From Paenibacillus gallinarum (lineage in GTDB: Bacteria > Bacillota > Bacilli > Paenibacillales > Paenibacillaceae), in NCBI RefSeq assembly GCF_014836635.1, contig NZ_JACSQL010000015.1, forward strand, positions 19,182 through 83,181: DNA of 64,000 nucleotides. Direction: 5' to 3'. The notes under the pieces were generated by a model that did no database searches, was not told where the DNA came from, and worked only from the letters and a program-made list of their open reading frames with translations. Within the stretch, counting starts at the first letter, position 1, and every line of letters starts with the position of its first letter. Position numbers and translations under genes: made by a program. This document shows positions 52,739 through 61,614 of this stretch, piece after piece.

Positions 52739-53722
52739 CTAGAAAATCAGACGAATACAAGTGCCTTCGCCTTGTACGGATTCAATCTCAATTTTGTGAC
52801 CAAGTTTCTCACAGACTTCCTTTACAAGATAAAGACCCATGCCCGTCGATTCAGGTACGGTTCGTCCGTTTTCCCCAGTGAAAAAAGGATCGAAAATTCT
52901 TTCTATATCGTGTTTTGGAATGCCAATCCCTTCGTCTTTTACCTCAAGAATGGTGTGCTGTTCCCGCTCATAACTGTCAAAATATACTTTTCCATTTGTT
53001 CGGCGGCTGTATTTCACACTATTCGTAAGCAGCTGAGTGATGATAAATGTTAGCCATTTCTCATCAGATACAATCTTGAAGTTACTCGGTATTTGAATAA
53101 CAGGAAATACATGATTCCTTATGAACAGTCTCTTCTGATCGGAAGTAATGGTTCTTACGATGGACCCTAGAGATATCGTTTCAATATGCAGATCATGTTC
53201 AAAAGAATCCAGCCTTGCGGCATATAGCACCATATCAAGACCTTTTCGCATCCGATCTAACTCATCCTCCATACCATGCGACAATTCATCATCTCGTTCT
53301 TGATTTAATAGATGCATCACAGATAGAGGTGTCTTCATCTGATGAACCCATTGATTGATAAAATAGATATGCTGATCCAGCTGTTCCTTCACGCTTAGGA
53401 GCTCCGTTTTTTGTTTTTGATCTTGGTGAAGCAGTAGCTTATGAAGGCTTTCAGCTAGCGGCGCATGTTCAGATCTATAGGTTAATTCATCAGGGACTGC
53501 CTTAGGTCTTGCAAGTCGCTCGTAAAAATGCCGATGCGTATAGTAGCGATAAATCAAATAAGCTACCAGTAGACTTGTACTAAGCAAGATGGCATAAAGG
53601 GAAAGAGAAGTATCCCGCATTCCGCCAAGCCAGTAGACGAAAGAGATGAGTGCGAGTTGGAGCATATAAATAAATAGTAATGGCACTTGTTCTCTTAAAA
53701 ACAGCAAGATCCCTTTTTTCAT
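52739..53722 (-). CDS. BceS-type intramembrane-sensing histidine kinase
   Basis: A 327-residue kinase with two N-terminal membrane helices (about 11-31 and 36-58) and almost no extracellular loop, the hallmark of intramembrane-sensing kinases that respond to their ABC transporter. The acceptor region is HQMKTPLSVMHLL near residues 127-139; the HATPase has NSVKYS, DEGIGIPKHD and STGMGLYLVKEV. Its ATG overlaps the regulator's stop (ATGA). Confidence 0.92.
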   Translation of the reverse strand: MKKGILLFLREQVPLLFIYMLQLALISFVYWLGGMRDTSLSLYAILLSTSLLVAYLIYRYYTHRHFYERLARPKAVPDELTYRSEHAPLAESLHKLLLHQDQKQKTELLSVKEQLDQHIYFINQWVHQMKTPLSVMHLLNQERDDELSHGMEDELDRMRKGLDMVLYAARLDSFEHDLHIETISLGSIVRTITSDQKRLFIRNHVFPVIQIPSNFKIVSDEKWLTFIITQLLTNSVKYSRRTNGKVYFDSYEREQHTILEVKDEGIGIPKHDIERIFDPFFTGENGRTVPESTGMGLYLVKEVCEKLGHKIEIESVQGEGTCIRLIF

Positions 53723-54420
53723 GTCTGTTCTTCCAGTTCCGGGCGCAGTCTATATCCTAAGCCGCGAATCGTTTCCACCGCATCAGTCAGTCCCAAAGAA
53801 CTCAGTTTTTTTCGAACTCGAGTAATGTAGACGTTGAGCGTATTATCATCAACAAAGGTATGTTCATCCCAAATTTTTTCAAGTAACCGGTCTCGAGATA
53901 CCACTTGGCCCGGTTTTTTCATGAATTCATCCATAATTTTGGCCTCGGTATGACTAAGATCGAGCCGCTCATCTTGATAAAATAAAGCGAGTCGTTCCAT
54001 ATTCAGCGTAAGACCAGCCACCGTTATTGACCGATCCTGTTCACGGGATGAATACGAGCCGAATGCCCGGCGAAGGTGGCTGTTTACCTTGGCAATGACA
54101 ATATCATAGTCAAAAGGTTTGGTTAGATAGTCATCCGCACCATTTTCAAGGGCCATAACTTGATCCATTTTACTTTCTCTCGCGGATATAAATACAATCG
54201 GGCAAGTGGATCGATTCCGAATTTGTCTGCACCAGTAGTATCCATCATAACGAGGAAGATTCACATCCAGCAGGACAAGATGGGGCTGAAAAGCTTCAAA
54301 ATCTTCAATAACAGTATCAAAGCGGGAGACTGCAAAAGTATCAAAACCAAATTTATGTAATCGTTTCTCAAGCAAGGTGACTAACGTTCTGTCATCCTCC
54401 ACTATGAATATTTTAAACAT
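53719..54420 (-). CDS. BceR-type response regulator
   Basis: A 233-residue OmpR-family regulator. The receiver has D52 in LLDVNLPRYDG, and the winged-helix domain (about 130-228) ends RVRKKLSSLGLTDAVETIRGLGYRL. It probably activates the adjacent transporter genes when envelope-active peptides are present. ATG follows GAAGGAGAATAAGC. It is first in the regulator-kinase-ATPase-permease order. Confidence 0.93.
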   Translation of the reverse strand: MFKIFIVEDDRTLVTLLEKRLHKFGFDTFAVSRFDTVIEDFEAFQPHLVLLDVNLPRYDGYYWCRQIRNRSTCPIVFISARESKMDQVMALENGADDYLTKPFDYDIVIAKVNSHLRRAFGSYSSREQDRSITVAGLTLNMERLALFYQDERLDLSHTEAKIMDEFMKKPGQVVSRDRLLEKIWDEHTFVDDNTLNVYITRVRKKLSSLGLTDAVETIRGLGYRLRPELEEQT

Positions 54421-54853
54421 GCTTATTCTCCTTCATAGCAATGTAATCTACTTGATTGTATCAAATTTTGTGGAGTGAAGAAAAAATACAGGTGAATATA
54501 CAATATCTTGCTGTTCCCGTGGAAAACGTGATTGCTAATTTGTGGCGGTACAATTCTTGTTTCTTTTACACTATTATTAATATTGCTAATATTACATCAA
54601 CGTTACCCACTTGAACTAGAGAACACCGTATTTGTTAACCCCGTTCCATAAGGCATTACCCTTCAAAGTTTTTATAAACTCTCTAATTATTTCAGAATAA
54701 ATGGAGCACTTTCGGAAGATAGTAAGCGGGCAGAGTATGTCCTAAGCAGCATTATATCCAAATGGCAAAGTCACTCTCTATGAAAACAGTTGAGGGTACG
54801 GAAGAAGGCAAACAATATTTGATTATATTTTTCTTGATGTATGTGAGGTGAAT
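54421..54853. other. Divergent intergenic region
   Basis: This 433-base A/T-rich gap between the response regulator and the GGDEF gene should hold both promoters. I see no clear promoter pair, repeat or coding frame. Confidence 0.5.
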
Positions 54854-56371
54854 ATGGAGAAAATATTACTCAAAAAAATAAGGATTGTTTTTTTTATTCT
54901 ATCTATTGTAATATTCACATCATTTTCGGGGGTCATATTCTTTACAGAAAGTAAGATCACATATCAGGAACTGGATGAGATAATTAAACAAATTGAAGGT
55001 TCATATAATGAAAGCGAAATGAAGAATATACCCACTTTATACGAAAAATCCGTATTTGTTGTCGATGGGAATACAGGCAAGATGATAGGCATAAGCCAAA
55101 ATAATGAACAAGAAATAAACTTTGATGATGCAGAGTCTACAGAAGAGTACTTATTAATCCTAAGAAGCAGTAACAATGGAAAACTTATTAAAATCAACGG
55201 TACTTCGAAATTTCTTAAAACGAAAAATATGGACGATACGATCCTAGGTGCTTATGTAGAGGCAGCCACGGTATACAGGACGATCCTAATACAAATTATT
55301 TACTTGCTGGCAGGTATAGTGGCAGTCCTTATCAGTGTCATTATGATTGTTAGGTATCATATTAAACGATATGTCTTACAAGATATTTCATCAATTGAAT
55401 CGAGTATTAAAGAATTAATGGCTGGAAATACGGATGTTACATTTGAAACAGAATACGATACAGAGTTTCGGCATATAACAGCGGTACTAAATGATTGGAA
55501 AGATAGTTACAAATATAAAAAAGAAAGAATGACGAGAATGATTTCTTCCATCGACAGTCATGTCGCCGTGTTTGAATGTCTATATTCCATAAACCAGAAT
55601 TTCTTCTCTGATAATACACAGTATATTTTAGGGGTGAATGATGAAGAGTGGGATGAAATGACCAAGACACCAAAAGGGTTTGAAACATATCTCACCTCAT
55701 TGATTTCTGATTCTAAAGAAGACATTATTACGCTGAAAAACGATAGATATATCAGGATTGTGTCCTTTAATAACGAAAATGAGTTTTACGGGATGATCAT
55801 GGATAAAACTGAGGATATGAAATTGAAAAATAAAATGCAACAAGAACTACATGCTGCACACGAGGGTGCTGAAATTGATCCTTTAACTCAATTGACCAAC
55901 AGAGCAGGGCTAGAAAAGAAAGTGAAAATCTCGTTAGAAAATGAACCAGGACAAGGAACGATGCTGATTTTTGACCTGGACAACTTTAAATTGGTGAATG
56001 ATAAGCTAGGACATCCGGAAGGGGATAAAGTATTAAAGAAATTCGCAGGTTGTTTGAAATCTTATTTTAGAAAAAACGATATTGTCGCGAGAATGGGCGG
56101 AGATGAATTTGTTGTTTTTATTCATTCAAATATAGCTGCAGATATTTTATCAGATAAACTCCAAGCTTTATTAGTTACGATCAGGCAGGAATTAAGCAGC
56201 TATGATCGTTATGGACTCTCAACGACTATCGGAGTTGCCTATGTAGATCAAAGTACAAATGGTTATGATGATCTTTATAAATGTGCAGATGTTGGACTAT
56301 ATATCGCAAAAAGACGGGGGAAAAACAGATTTTACATTAACGAAGATCATAGTCGATTGTATGAGTTCTAA
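54854..56371 (+). CDS. Membrane diguanylate cyclase with inhibitory site
   Basis: A 505-residue c-di-GMP synthase. Two membrane helices (about 8-28 and 140-165) enclose an extracellular sensor region of about 110 residues, then a linker, a PAS-like region and a C-terminal GGDEF domain. The active site is RMGGDEFVVF, and RKND five residues before it is a product-inhibition (I-site, RxxD) motif. ATG 54854 follows GTGAGGTGAAT; GTG 54848 overlaps that site. The gene is unaccompanied. Confidence 0.88.
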   Translation: MEKILLKKIRIVFFILSIVIFTSFSGVIFFTESKITYQELDEIIKQIEGSYNESEMKNIPTLYEKSVFVVDGNTGKMIGISQNNEQEINFDDAESTEEYLLILRSSNNGKLIKINGTSKFLKTKNMDDTILGAYVEAATVYRTILIQIIYLLAGIVAVLISVIMIVRYHIKRYVLQDISSIESSIKELMAGNTDVTFETEYDTEFRHITAVLNDWKDSYKYKKERMTRMISSIDSHVAVFECLYSINQNFFSDNTQYILGVNDEEWDEMTKTPKGFETYLTSLISDSKEDIITLKNDRYIRIVSFNNENEFYGMIMDKTEDMKLKNKMQQELHAAHEGAEIDPLTQLTNRAGLEKKVKISLENEPGQGTMLIFDLDNFKLVNDKLGHPEGDKVLKKFAGCLKSYFRKNDIVARMGGDEFVVFIHSNIAADILSDKLQALLVTIRQELSSYDRYGLSTTIGVAYVDQSTNGYDDLYKCADVGLYIAKRRGKNRFYINEDHSRLYEF

Positions 56372-56821
56372 TAAACCGTGAGGTCTTTATGCATGAATGT
56401 GAAAAATGTCACAGTAAAGATTTGTCACCTAATTTATAATTATTTACAAATGGTGAAATAGAAAGTAAAAGAATGACTTAAGCATGACACAAGCACTACG
56501 AATAGATTTAAATACGAAAGAGTAATTAGATGTTTTAGAGGGAGCAAATCTCTCAGAGATGGAAAATGAAGTTTAGCTAGCAGAATGATATCATACACCT
56601 AGAGTGCTGACCTCTTAAGGGAAGAGATCAGCACAGATCATCTTACCTTTCAATTTTATGAAAATCATAATAAAAGAAATGTTGAGACTACGGAGGCTGA
56701 AGAGCCTCCTTTTTGTTTTCTCTAATTATTACCATATATCTTGTTCGTGAGGTATTCACTTGATCGTAGCTGTAGTAGAATGAGAAGAAAATATAACGAA
56801 TAAAAGGGAGAGAATAGCAGA
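56372..56821 (+). other. Intergenic region with two hairpins
   Basis: This 450-base gap holds an imperfect 13-bp hairpin at 56604-56634 (GTGCTGACCTCTT, AAGAGATCAGCAC; one mismatch) with no T run, and a terminator at 56692-56716. A 13-codon frame at 56484 (MTQALRIDLNTKE) has no ribosome site and may be a remnant. Confidence 0.5.
56692..56716 (+). terminator. Terminator
   Basis: GGAGGCT-GAA-AGCCTCC followed by TTTTTG. Confidence 0.85.
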
Positions 56822-57283
56822 TTGGAGCAGGATATAGAACAATTATGGAGTAATCAATCTGCGGAGCGATGGAAGAGACGCAAGGGGGAACTAGCCGCTT
56901 GGATTGAACGCCCGAAACCTCAAAATGGGCAAAAAAAACTGATGCTTTTCGATGATATAGAAGTCGATGCTTCCATCTATCCCGCTCTCATGGCTCTCAA
57001 AAATCTAGATTTCAAAACGGAATATTCATGTGCAGGCGTGAGTATTTTGGATGAACCAGAGGACCATTCTCTATACGCGTATGTTACTTTAATGGAAGGT
57101 CCAAATACGGATCAATTTGTGAAGTATGCAATGCAACGAATGGGATATCGTTTATTAGTTACATATGAAGGACTCAAACATCGTTATGACCTATCCTCCT
57201 TCTATATCTCACAAAATCGTTCTTTTTGTTATGGGCTTGAACTTTGTGCAAAAGAATTCTCTTATAAGATGTTGCAGCCATAA
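56822..57283 (+). CDS. Hypothetical protein
   Basis: A 153-residue soluble protein I cannot assign. It has a charged N-terminus (WSNQSAERWKRRKGELAAWIERP), a central alpha/beta stretch with FDDIEVDASIYPALMALKNLDFKTEYSCAG, and YVTLMEGPNTDQFVKYAMQRMGYRLL. The SCAG turn after a short strand is a little like the cysteine motif of TYW3-type tRNA enzymes, but the similarity is slight. TTG start behind AAAGGGAG with an 11-base gap. No membrane segment or signal peptide. Confidence 0.65.
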   Translation: MEQDIEQLWSNQSAERWKRRKGELAAWIERPKPQNGQKKLMLFDDIEVDASIYPALMALKNLDFKTEYSCAGVSILDEPEDHSLYAYVTLMEGPNTDQFVKYAMQRMGYRLLVTYEGLKHRYDLSSFYISQNRSFCYGLELCAKEFSYKMLQP

Positions 57284-57330
57284 CTTTTTGTATGCACATT
57301 GTGTTTCTTCTATAGAGAGGGAGTGATTGA

Positions 57331-57966
57331 ATGCGTAAACGTTTTACAGGGATCGCGGTAATAACTTTTGCAATTTCTATTATATTTATGGGATGTACGA
57401 ATGAAGACCAGTCCACTGAGGCTACCATTGCTCGAAGTGTGCAGCCGGCATATGAAAAAACGTTTACGGACTTGCATCTTGGAGAGGCACATTTTTATAG
57501 AGCATTCATTCCGAACGGAGCAGAGAAATGGGTTCATTTTGGAATTGATACCTATATTGGTGGACAGCTTCAAGAAGTGACTCAGGAATTATCTACGGGG
57601 AATTTTATTGAAAGAGAAGATGATGAGTATGATCTTGGGCTGGTATTAATGAATCATGGAGATAAGATTCTTGCTCAACTCAATGTAGATGGTACAAGTA
57701 CAAGCTTGTATGAACTCCCTAAAGCAAAATTGGAGGAAGGTAAGGGACTCTCAACTTCGTGGGTAGAGGCATTGCCAGAGGATGAAGATGTACCGCTAAT
57801 TGAAGGGGAAAAGCAAATCGTAGGTGCTTATTTAATGAATACGAATAGGCGGATCATATATCATGATTTATCAGATGCTGGGCAGCTTAAGCAGGCGATT
57901 CGGGAGAATCACATTATGCATATTCTGTATATGACATTAGAGACTGTGGATAAAATACCACAATAA
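57331..57966 (+). CDS. Putative lipoprotein
   Basis: A 211-residue protein with a signal peptide ending in the lipobox FMGC (Cys near residue 22), so it should be anchored to the outer face of the membrane. The rest is soluble and acidic with no recognised domain. ATG follows AGAGAGGGAGTGATTGA. It follows the hypothetical gene by 47 bases and is closed by a terminator. Confidence 0.7.
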   Translation: MRKRFTGIAVITFAISIIFMGCTNEDQSTEATIARSVQPAYEKTFTDLHLGEAHFYRAFIPNGAEKWVHFGIDTYIGGQLQEVTQELSTGNFIEREDDEYDLGLVLMNHGDKILAQLNVDGTSTSLYELPKAKLEEGKGLSTSWVEALPEDEDVPLIEGEKQIVGAYLMNTNRRIIYHDLSDAGQLKQAIRENHIMHILYMTLETVDKIPQ

Positions 57967-57978
57967 CTATAAAAAAAA

Positions 57979-58015
57979 ACGGAGAGCTTTTACTAAACAG
58001 TCCTCCGCTTTTTTG
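57979..58015 (+). terminator. Terminator after the lipoprotein gene
   Basis: CGGAG and CTCCG enclose an A/T-rich loop, with A and T runs on either side. Confidence 0.7.
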
Positions 58016-58204
58016 TGAATTTAATATTAGATTCTAGAAGGGATTATGTTAGAAGTAACTACTACAGATATAAATTTAGAGAATTAGATTTCTTGCAATT
58101 TCCGTAGCCGAAAATCAGGCATATCTTGCGGTAAATAATGATGGGAAGAAGACAATAGAAGACAATGAAGTCGGGGATAGGTCGCCAAGGAGTTGAGTAG
58201 AGCA

Positions 58205-58891
58205 GTGGTTAAATTAGATTTAAGTCGTGTTGTTTTTATTGGAAGAACATTTGACGAGTATATGTTAATGTTCAACCTATCTAAAGAGGATTTACGTGAT
58301 CGAAAGATTCTTGACTGTCCTGCAGGTGCTTGTTCTTTTACAGCAATTGCAAATAAAAACGGTGCAGACGTTACTGCAACAGACATTGCTTATTATCATC
58401 CTTTTGAACAACTTGCCGAAAAAGGATTTAATGATATTGAGCACGCTATGTTAAACATGGAAAAAGCACAAAGTAATTTTATATGGGATTATTTTAAGTC
58501 AGTAGAAGAGTTAAAACAGCAAAGAATACAAGCATTAACTGATTGCTCAAATGATATGAAAGAATCCCCTGATCGTTATATTCCTGCTGTTTTACCTGTA
58601 TTGCCATTCAAAGATAATAAATTTGAGTTAACTCTCTCTGCACATTTCTTGTTCATGTACGCCGATAGGTTTGATTATGAATTCCACTTGGAAGCAATAC
58701 AGGAGTTATTGCGTGTCACAAGGGGTGAAGTACGTATATTCCCTTTAAATGATCTATCTTGCAATAGATATGAACATGTAGACAAGATAGTTGATTTCAT
58801 ACAAAGTCAAGGTTACGTTACAGAAGAAATCAAGGTTCCATATGAGTTTCAGAAGGGTGCTAATAGTATGTTAGTAATTAAGAAGGTTTAA
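58205..58891 (+). CDS. Class I SAM-dependent methyltransferase
   Basis: A 228-residue methyltransferase. SAM-binding motif I is ILDCPAGACSFTAIA near residues 37-51 (a variant of DxGxG), followed by VTATDIAYYHPF as motif II and LSAHFLFMYADRFDYEFHLEAIQELLRVTRGEVRIFPL as the post-motif region. The acceptor is unknown. GTG 58205 is chosen with AAGGAG upstream; the TTG at 58193 directly touches that site. Confidence 0.8.
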   Translation: MVKLDLSRVVFIGRTFDEYMLMFNLSKEDLRDRKILDCPAGACSFTAIANKNGADVTATDIAYYHPFEQLAEKGFNDIEHAMLNMEKAQSNFIWDYFKSVEELKQQRIQALTDCSNDMKESPDRYIPAVLPVLPFKDNKFELTLSAHFLFMYADRFDYEFHLEAIQELLRVTRGEVRIFPLNDLSCNRYEHVDKIVDFIQSQGYVTEEIKVPYEFQKGANSMLVIKKV

Positions 58892-58940
58892 TAGGGTAAT
58901 CTTTTCGGTGTTATCTAGATAAAATAGAGGTTCTATGCAA

Positions 58941-58974
58941 GAAAGCCACTCGATTGTTAGGAGTGGTTTTCTTT
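58941..58974 (+). terminator. Terminator after the methyltransferase gene
   Basis: AAAGCCACTC and GAGTGGTTTTCTTT form a stem with a T-rich tail. Confidence 0.8.
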
Positions 58975-59010
58975 ATATGATGGATATTCGAATTTCCGAG
59001 GGTGATTATT

Positions 59011-59448
59011 ATCAAAATTTTCATCGAAGTGATAGACCTTACAGAAGAAGAGGAAATCCGCATCAGGTGTCATCAAGAGGATGAAGAAATACATGAACTC
59101 ATTAATAAAATAAAAACCGAAATGCTCATTATACTTGGTTATCATGAGGATAAGATCAGCCGCATCAAAATTAGTGATATTTATTATTTTGAAGCTGTTG
59201 ACGGCAAAGTGTTTGCGTATGGTAAGGACAACGTTCATGAAGTCAAACAAAAGCTTTATGAATTGGAGGAACTTTGCAAGGAGAAACATTATTTTCGGGC
59301 TTCCAAATCCACCATTCTAAATGTAGCTAAGATTTCCAGTATTCATCCGTCGATCAGCGGCCGTTTTCAAGCATTATTGGATAATGGGGAGAAGGTCGTC
59401 ATATCACGGCAGTATGTCCCTATGCTTAAACACATACTTGGCTTATAA
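59011..59448 (+). CDS. LytTR-domain DNA-binding regulator
   Basis: A regulator of about 145 residues without a receiver domain: a short N-terminal part (IEVIDLTEEEEIRIRCHQEDEEI) and a LytTR DNA-binding domain (ISRIKISDIYYFEAVDGKVFAYG, FRASKSTILNVAKISSI, GEKVVISRQYVPMLK). The start is unusual. GAGGG (58998-59002) overlaps the only GTG (59002), so that codon cannot be used with this site; ATC at 59011 lies 8 bases after it and gives the N-terminus M-K-I-F-I, and ATT 59008 is the other choice. It pairs with the DUF3021 gene 13 bases downstream. Confidence 0.85.
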   Translation: MKIFIEVIDLTEEEEIRIRCHQEDEEIHELINKIKTEMLIILGYHEDKISRIKISDIYYFEAVDGKVFAYGKDNVHEVKQKLYELEELCKEKHYFRASKSTILNVAKISSIHPSISGRFQALLDNGEKVVISRQYVPMLKHILGL

Positions 59449-59461
59449 AAGGGGGACCTAT

Positions 59462-59890
59462 ATGAAGTATTCCGAGCTTATTAAAGAAATGATAAGAGAT
59501 TTCTTAATTATATTCGCCTCCATCATGATAATCATCACTATTTTGCGTCAAATCTATGCTCCTGATGCAAATTTCGAATTAAAGACGATTTTTACAATTA
59601 TGGCATTCTCTTTTCTGGGTGCTTTGACTGGAATCATTTTATATACGCCGCATGCGATTAGCGAGAATAAAATGCGTATACGAGTGATTTTCCGCTTCTT
59701 TTTTCTGGAAGCCCTTTTAATTTCTCTGAGTGTCATATTGAATCTCGTATACAGCACATTCGATATTCTATTATTGGCTTTGGAAATCGCCGCAGTATAT
59801 GCTATCGTTCGCCTACTGACGTATAAGAATGACAAAAAGGAAGCTCAAAAGATCAATGAAAGACTAAAAACATTTAAAAACGAGGTTTAG
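59462..59890 (+). CDS. DUF3021 membrane protein, partner of the LytTR regulator
   Basis: A 142-residue protein with four membrane helices (about 12-30, 42-62, 74-93, 98-118) and a basic cytosolic end, typical of DUF3021. LytTR plus DUF3021 pairs form regulatory systems in Firmicutes in which the membrane protein restrains the regulator. ATG 59462 has AAGGGGG 7 bases upstream. The frame is open further left over the LytTR gene, but that start has no site. Confidence 0.85.
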   Translation: MKYSELIKEMIRDFLIIFASIMIIITILRQIYAPDANFELKTIFTIMAFSFLGALTGIILYTPHAISENKMRIRVIFRFFFLEALLISLSVILNLVYSTFDILLLALEIAAVYAIVRLLTYKNDKKEAQKINERLKTFKNEV

Positions 59891-60069
59891 AAGATATGCA
59901 TAAACCGCACCTAAATAAATTCGTGTTTGCAGTGTAAATCCACTTTATTGCGTTGTTTTTTTACAACTTATTGGCCCTCAGCTACAGCTTATCGTTTATG
60001 CGTATACACCTGCTCTGCCATTTCTTATGATGAACTCATAAAAAGTTGGAGGAGGAGCAGAGAAGTCTT

Positions 60070-61374
60070 ATGGAGATTTTAATACTTGTGGTTACGTTGG
60101 TCTTTGAGCTCGCAATTGCCGTTTATTCCATTGCAACCAAGCAAAGCTGCAGCAAGATCAAGAGTTGGATGAGAATCGCAATATTTATAGGATTTATGAT
60201 GCTGATCTTGGGGGAGATCGTCGTATGGGAGTACACTTGGGGGCTGTTTGCAGGCTTACTCTTTATATTAACGTTCAAGGAAATCGTTGCACTCCTGGGC
60301 AAACAAACACACACTCCACGTTACAAAGCATTCTCTACGGTATGGAAATTCCTTTTATTAGCACTGACCGTAGTCGTTACCCTTGTTCCTGTTTTACTTT
60401 TTCCACAGCATAGACTGCCGCAAGTGACAGGTCCGTATGCAGTGGCGACCGCCACTTACAGCTATGTAGACAAGAATCGTATCGAAGAATTTACGGATCA
60501 AAATGACAATCGGTTGGTTAACGTGGAATTTTGGTATCCTGAACTAGCGGCCGGAACTTATCCTTTGCTTGTGTTCTCCCATGGGGCGTTCGGTATTAGA
60601 ACAAGCAATACTTCTACCTTTACAGAACTTGCGAGCAACGGTTATGTCGTTGTTTCCATTGACCATCCGTATCATTCTTTTTATACCGTTTCGGAGGAAG
60701 GAAAGATCGTGACAGTTAATCCCGAGTATATGGAAGAAGTCAACAATGCAAATAAAGCAGGGGCTTATTCGCTTGGTGAGTATTTCGAGCTTACTCAAAA
60801 ATGGATGACATTGCGAACAGATGATATGGATTTTGTCATAGATACGATTCTGAAACAAGCCGAGCAGAGAAAAGACTCTGTATATGAGCGCATCGATACA
60901 AAGAAAATAGGCGTGTTCGGTCATTCGATGGGTGGCGCGGCAAGCGTAGCACTGAGCAGAGAACACAATGACATTGAGGCTGTAGTAAATATAGATGGTC
61001 CGTTTTTTAGCGAACTTGTTTATGACAAAGTTACGAACGAATTAACTGCAAAACCGGAAGCTTACAACATCCCGCTTCTTAACGTTTATTCGGATGATGT
61101 GTGGATACAGCTAGACAGCATTTCTACGTATATCGCGAATAGAATTTCGAATGAAAACTTTAAAGATGCATACAACGTTCATTTTAAAGGCGCAAAACAT
61201 TTAAGTTTAACCGATCTCCCTTTATTCTCGCCTATATTGGCATACCTGTTGCAAGGCGGAAAAGCAGATATCGATAAATACTATGCAATTGACACTCAAA
61301 ATGAACTTATCCTTCGTTTTTTTGACTATGCTCTAAAAAATCAAGGTCAGTTTGCTCCAAAATCGACGTACTGA
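60070..61374 (+). CDS. Membrane-anchored alpha/beta hydrolase (PAF-acetylhydrolase-like)
   Basis: A 434-residue protein with four N-terminal membrane helices (about 2-17, 30-50, 52-68, 90-110) and a large hydrolase domain that begins near residue 120. LLVFSHGAFGIRTSN is the oxyanion region, GVFGHSMGGAAS carries the nucleophile S286, and the acid and base are likely in VNIDGPF and KGAKHLSL. This pattern matches PAF-acetylhydrolase/dienelactone-type lipases. The membrane helices may place it near lipid substrates. ATG 60070 has GGAGGAGGAG about 12 bases upstream; TTG 60046 overlaps that site. Confidence 0.8.
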   Translation: MEILILVVTLVFELAIAVYSIATKQSCSKIKSWMRIAIFIGFMMLILGEIVVWEYTWGLFAGLLFILTFKEIVALLGKQTHTPRYKAFSTVWKFLLLALTVVVTLVPVLLFPQHRLPQVTGPYAVATATYSYVDKNRIEEFTDQNDNRLVNVEFWYPELAAGTYPLLVFSHGAFGIRTSNTSTFTELASNGYVVVSIDHPYHSFYTVSEEGKIVTVNPEYMEEVNNANKAGAYSLGEYFELTQKWMTLRTDDMDFVIDTILKQAEQRKDSVYERIDTKKIGVFGHSMGGAASVALSREHNDIEAVVNIDGPFFSELVYDKVTNELTAKPEAYNIPLLNVYSDDVWIQLDSISTYIANRISNENFKDAYNVHFKGAKHLSLTDLPLFSPILAYLLQGGKADIDKYYAIDTQNELILRFFDYALKNQGQFAPKSTY

Positions 61375-61614
61375 GTATCTGCTCCATATGAATATAAAGC
61401 ACCCTAACAGTGATACCGTATCTTTGCTAACGATTAATGAATATGAAGTGATTTGGGAAAGAAAAAGAGAATTGGAAGTTCCACGTTTGTAACTGACTTT
61501 TCACGTTATACAACAAAAGAGTGCCCCTAGCCATTATCATGGCTTATGAGACACCCAAAGGGGATGTTATTTCAGATCTGTCAGTACTGATTAGAGCAAA
61601 AAAGATACTTATTG

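Noticed and set aside
61388..61492. 34-codon frame after the membrane hydrolase (starts MNIKHPNSDT)
   Set aside because: No ribosome site and no family; could be a remnant but evidence is too thin.
61531..61546. AGCCAT-TATC-ATGGCT hairpin as a terminator
   Set aside because: Short stem with no T run on either strand.
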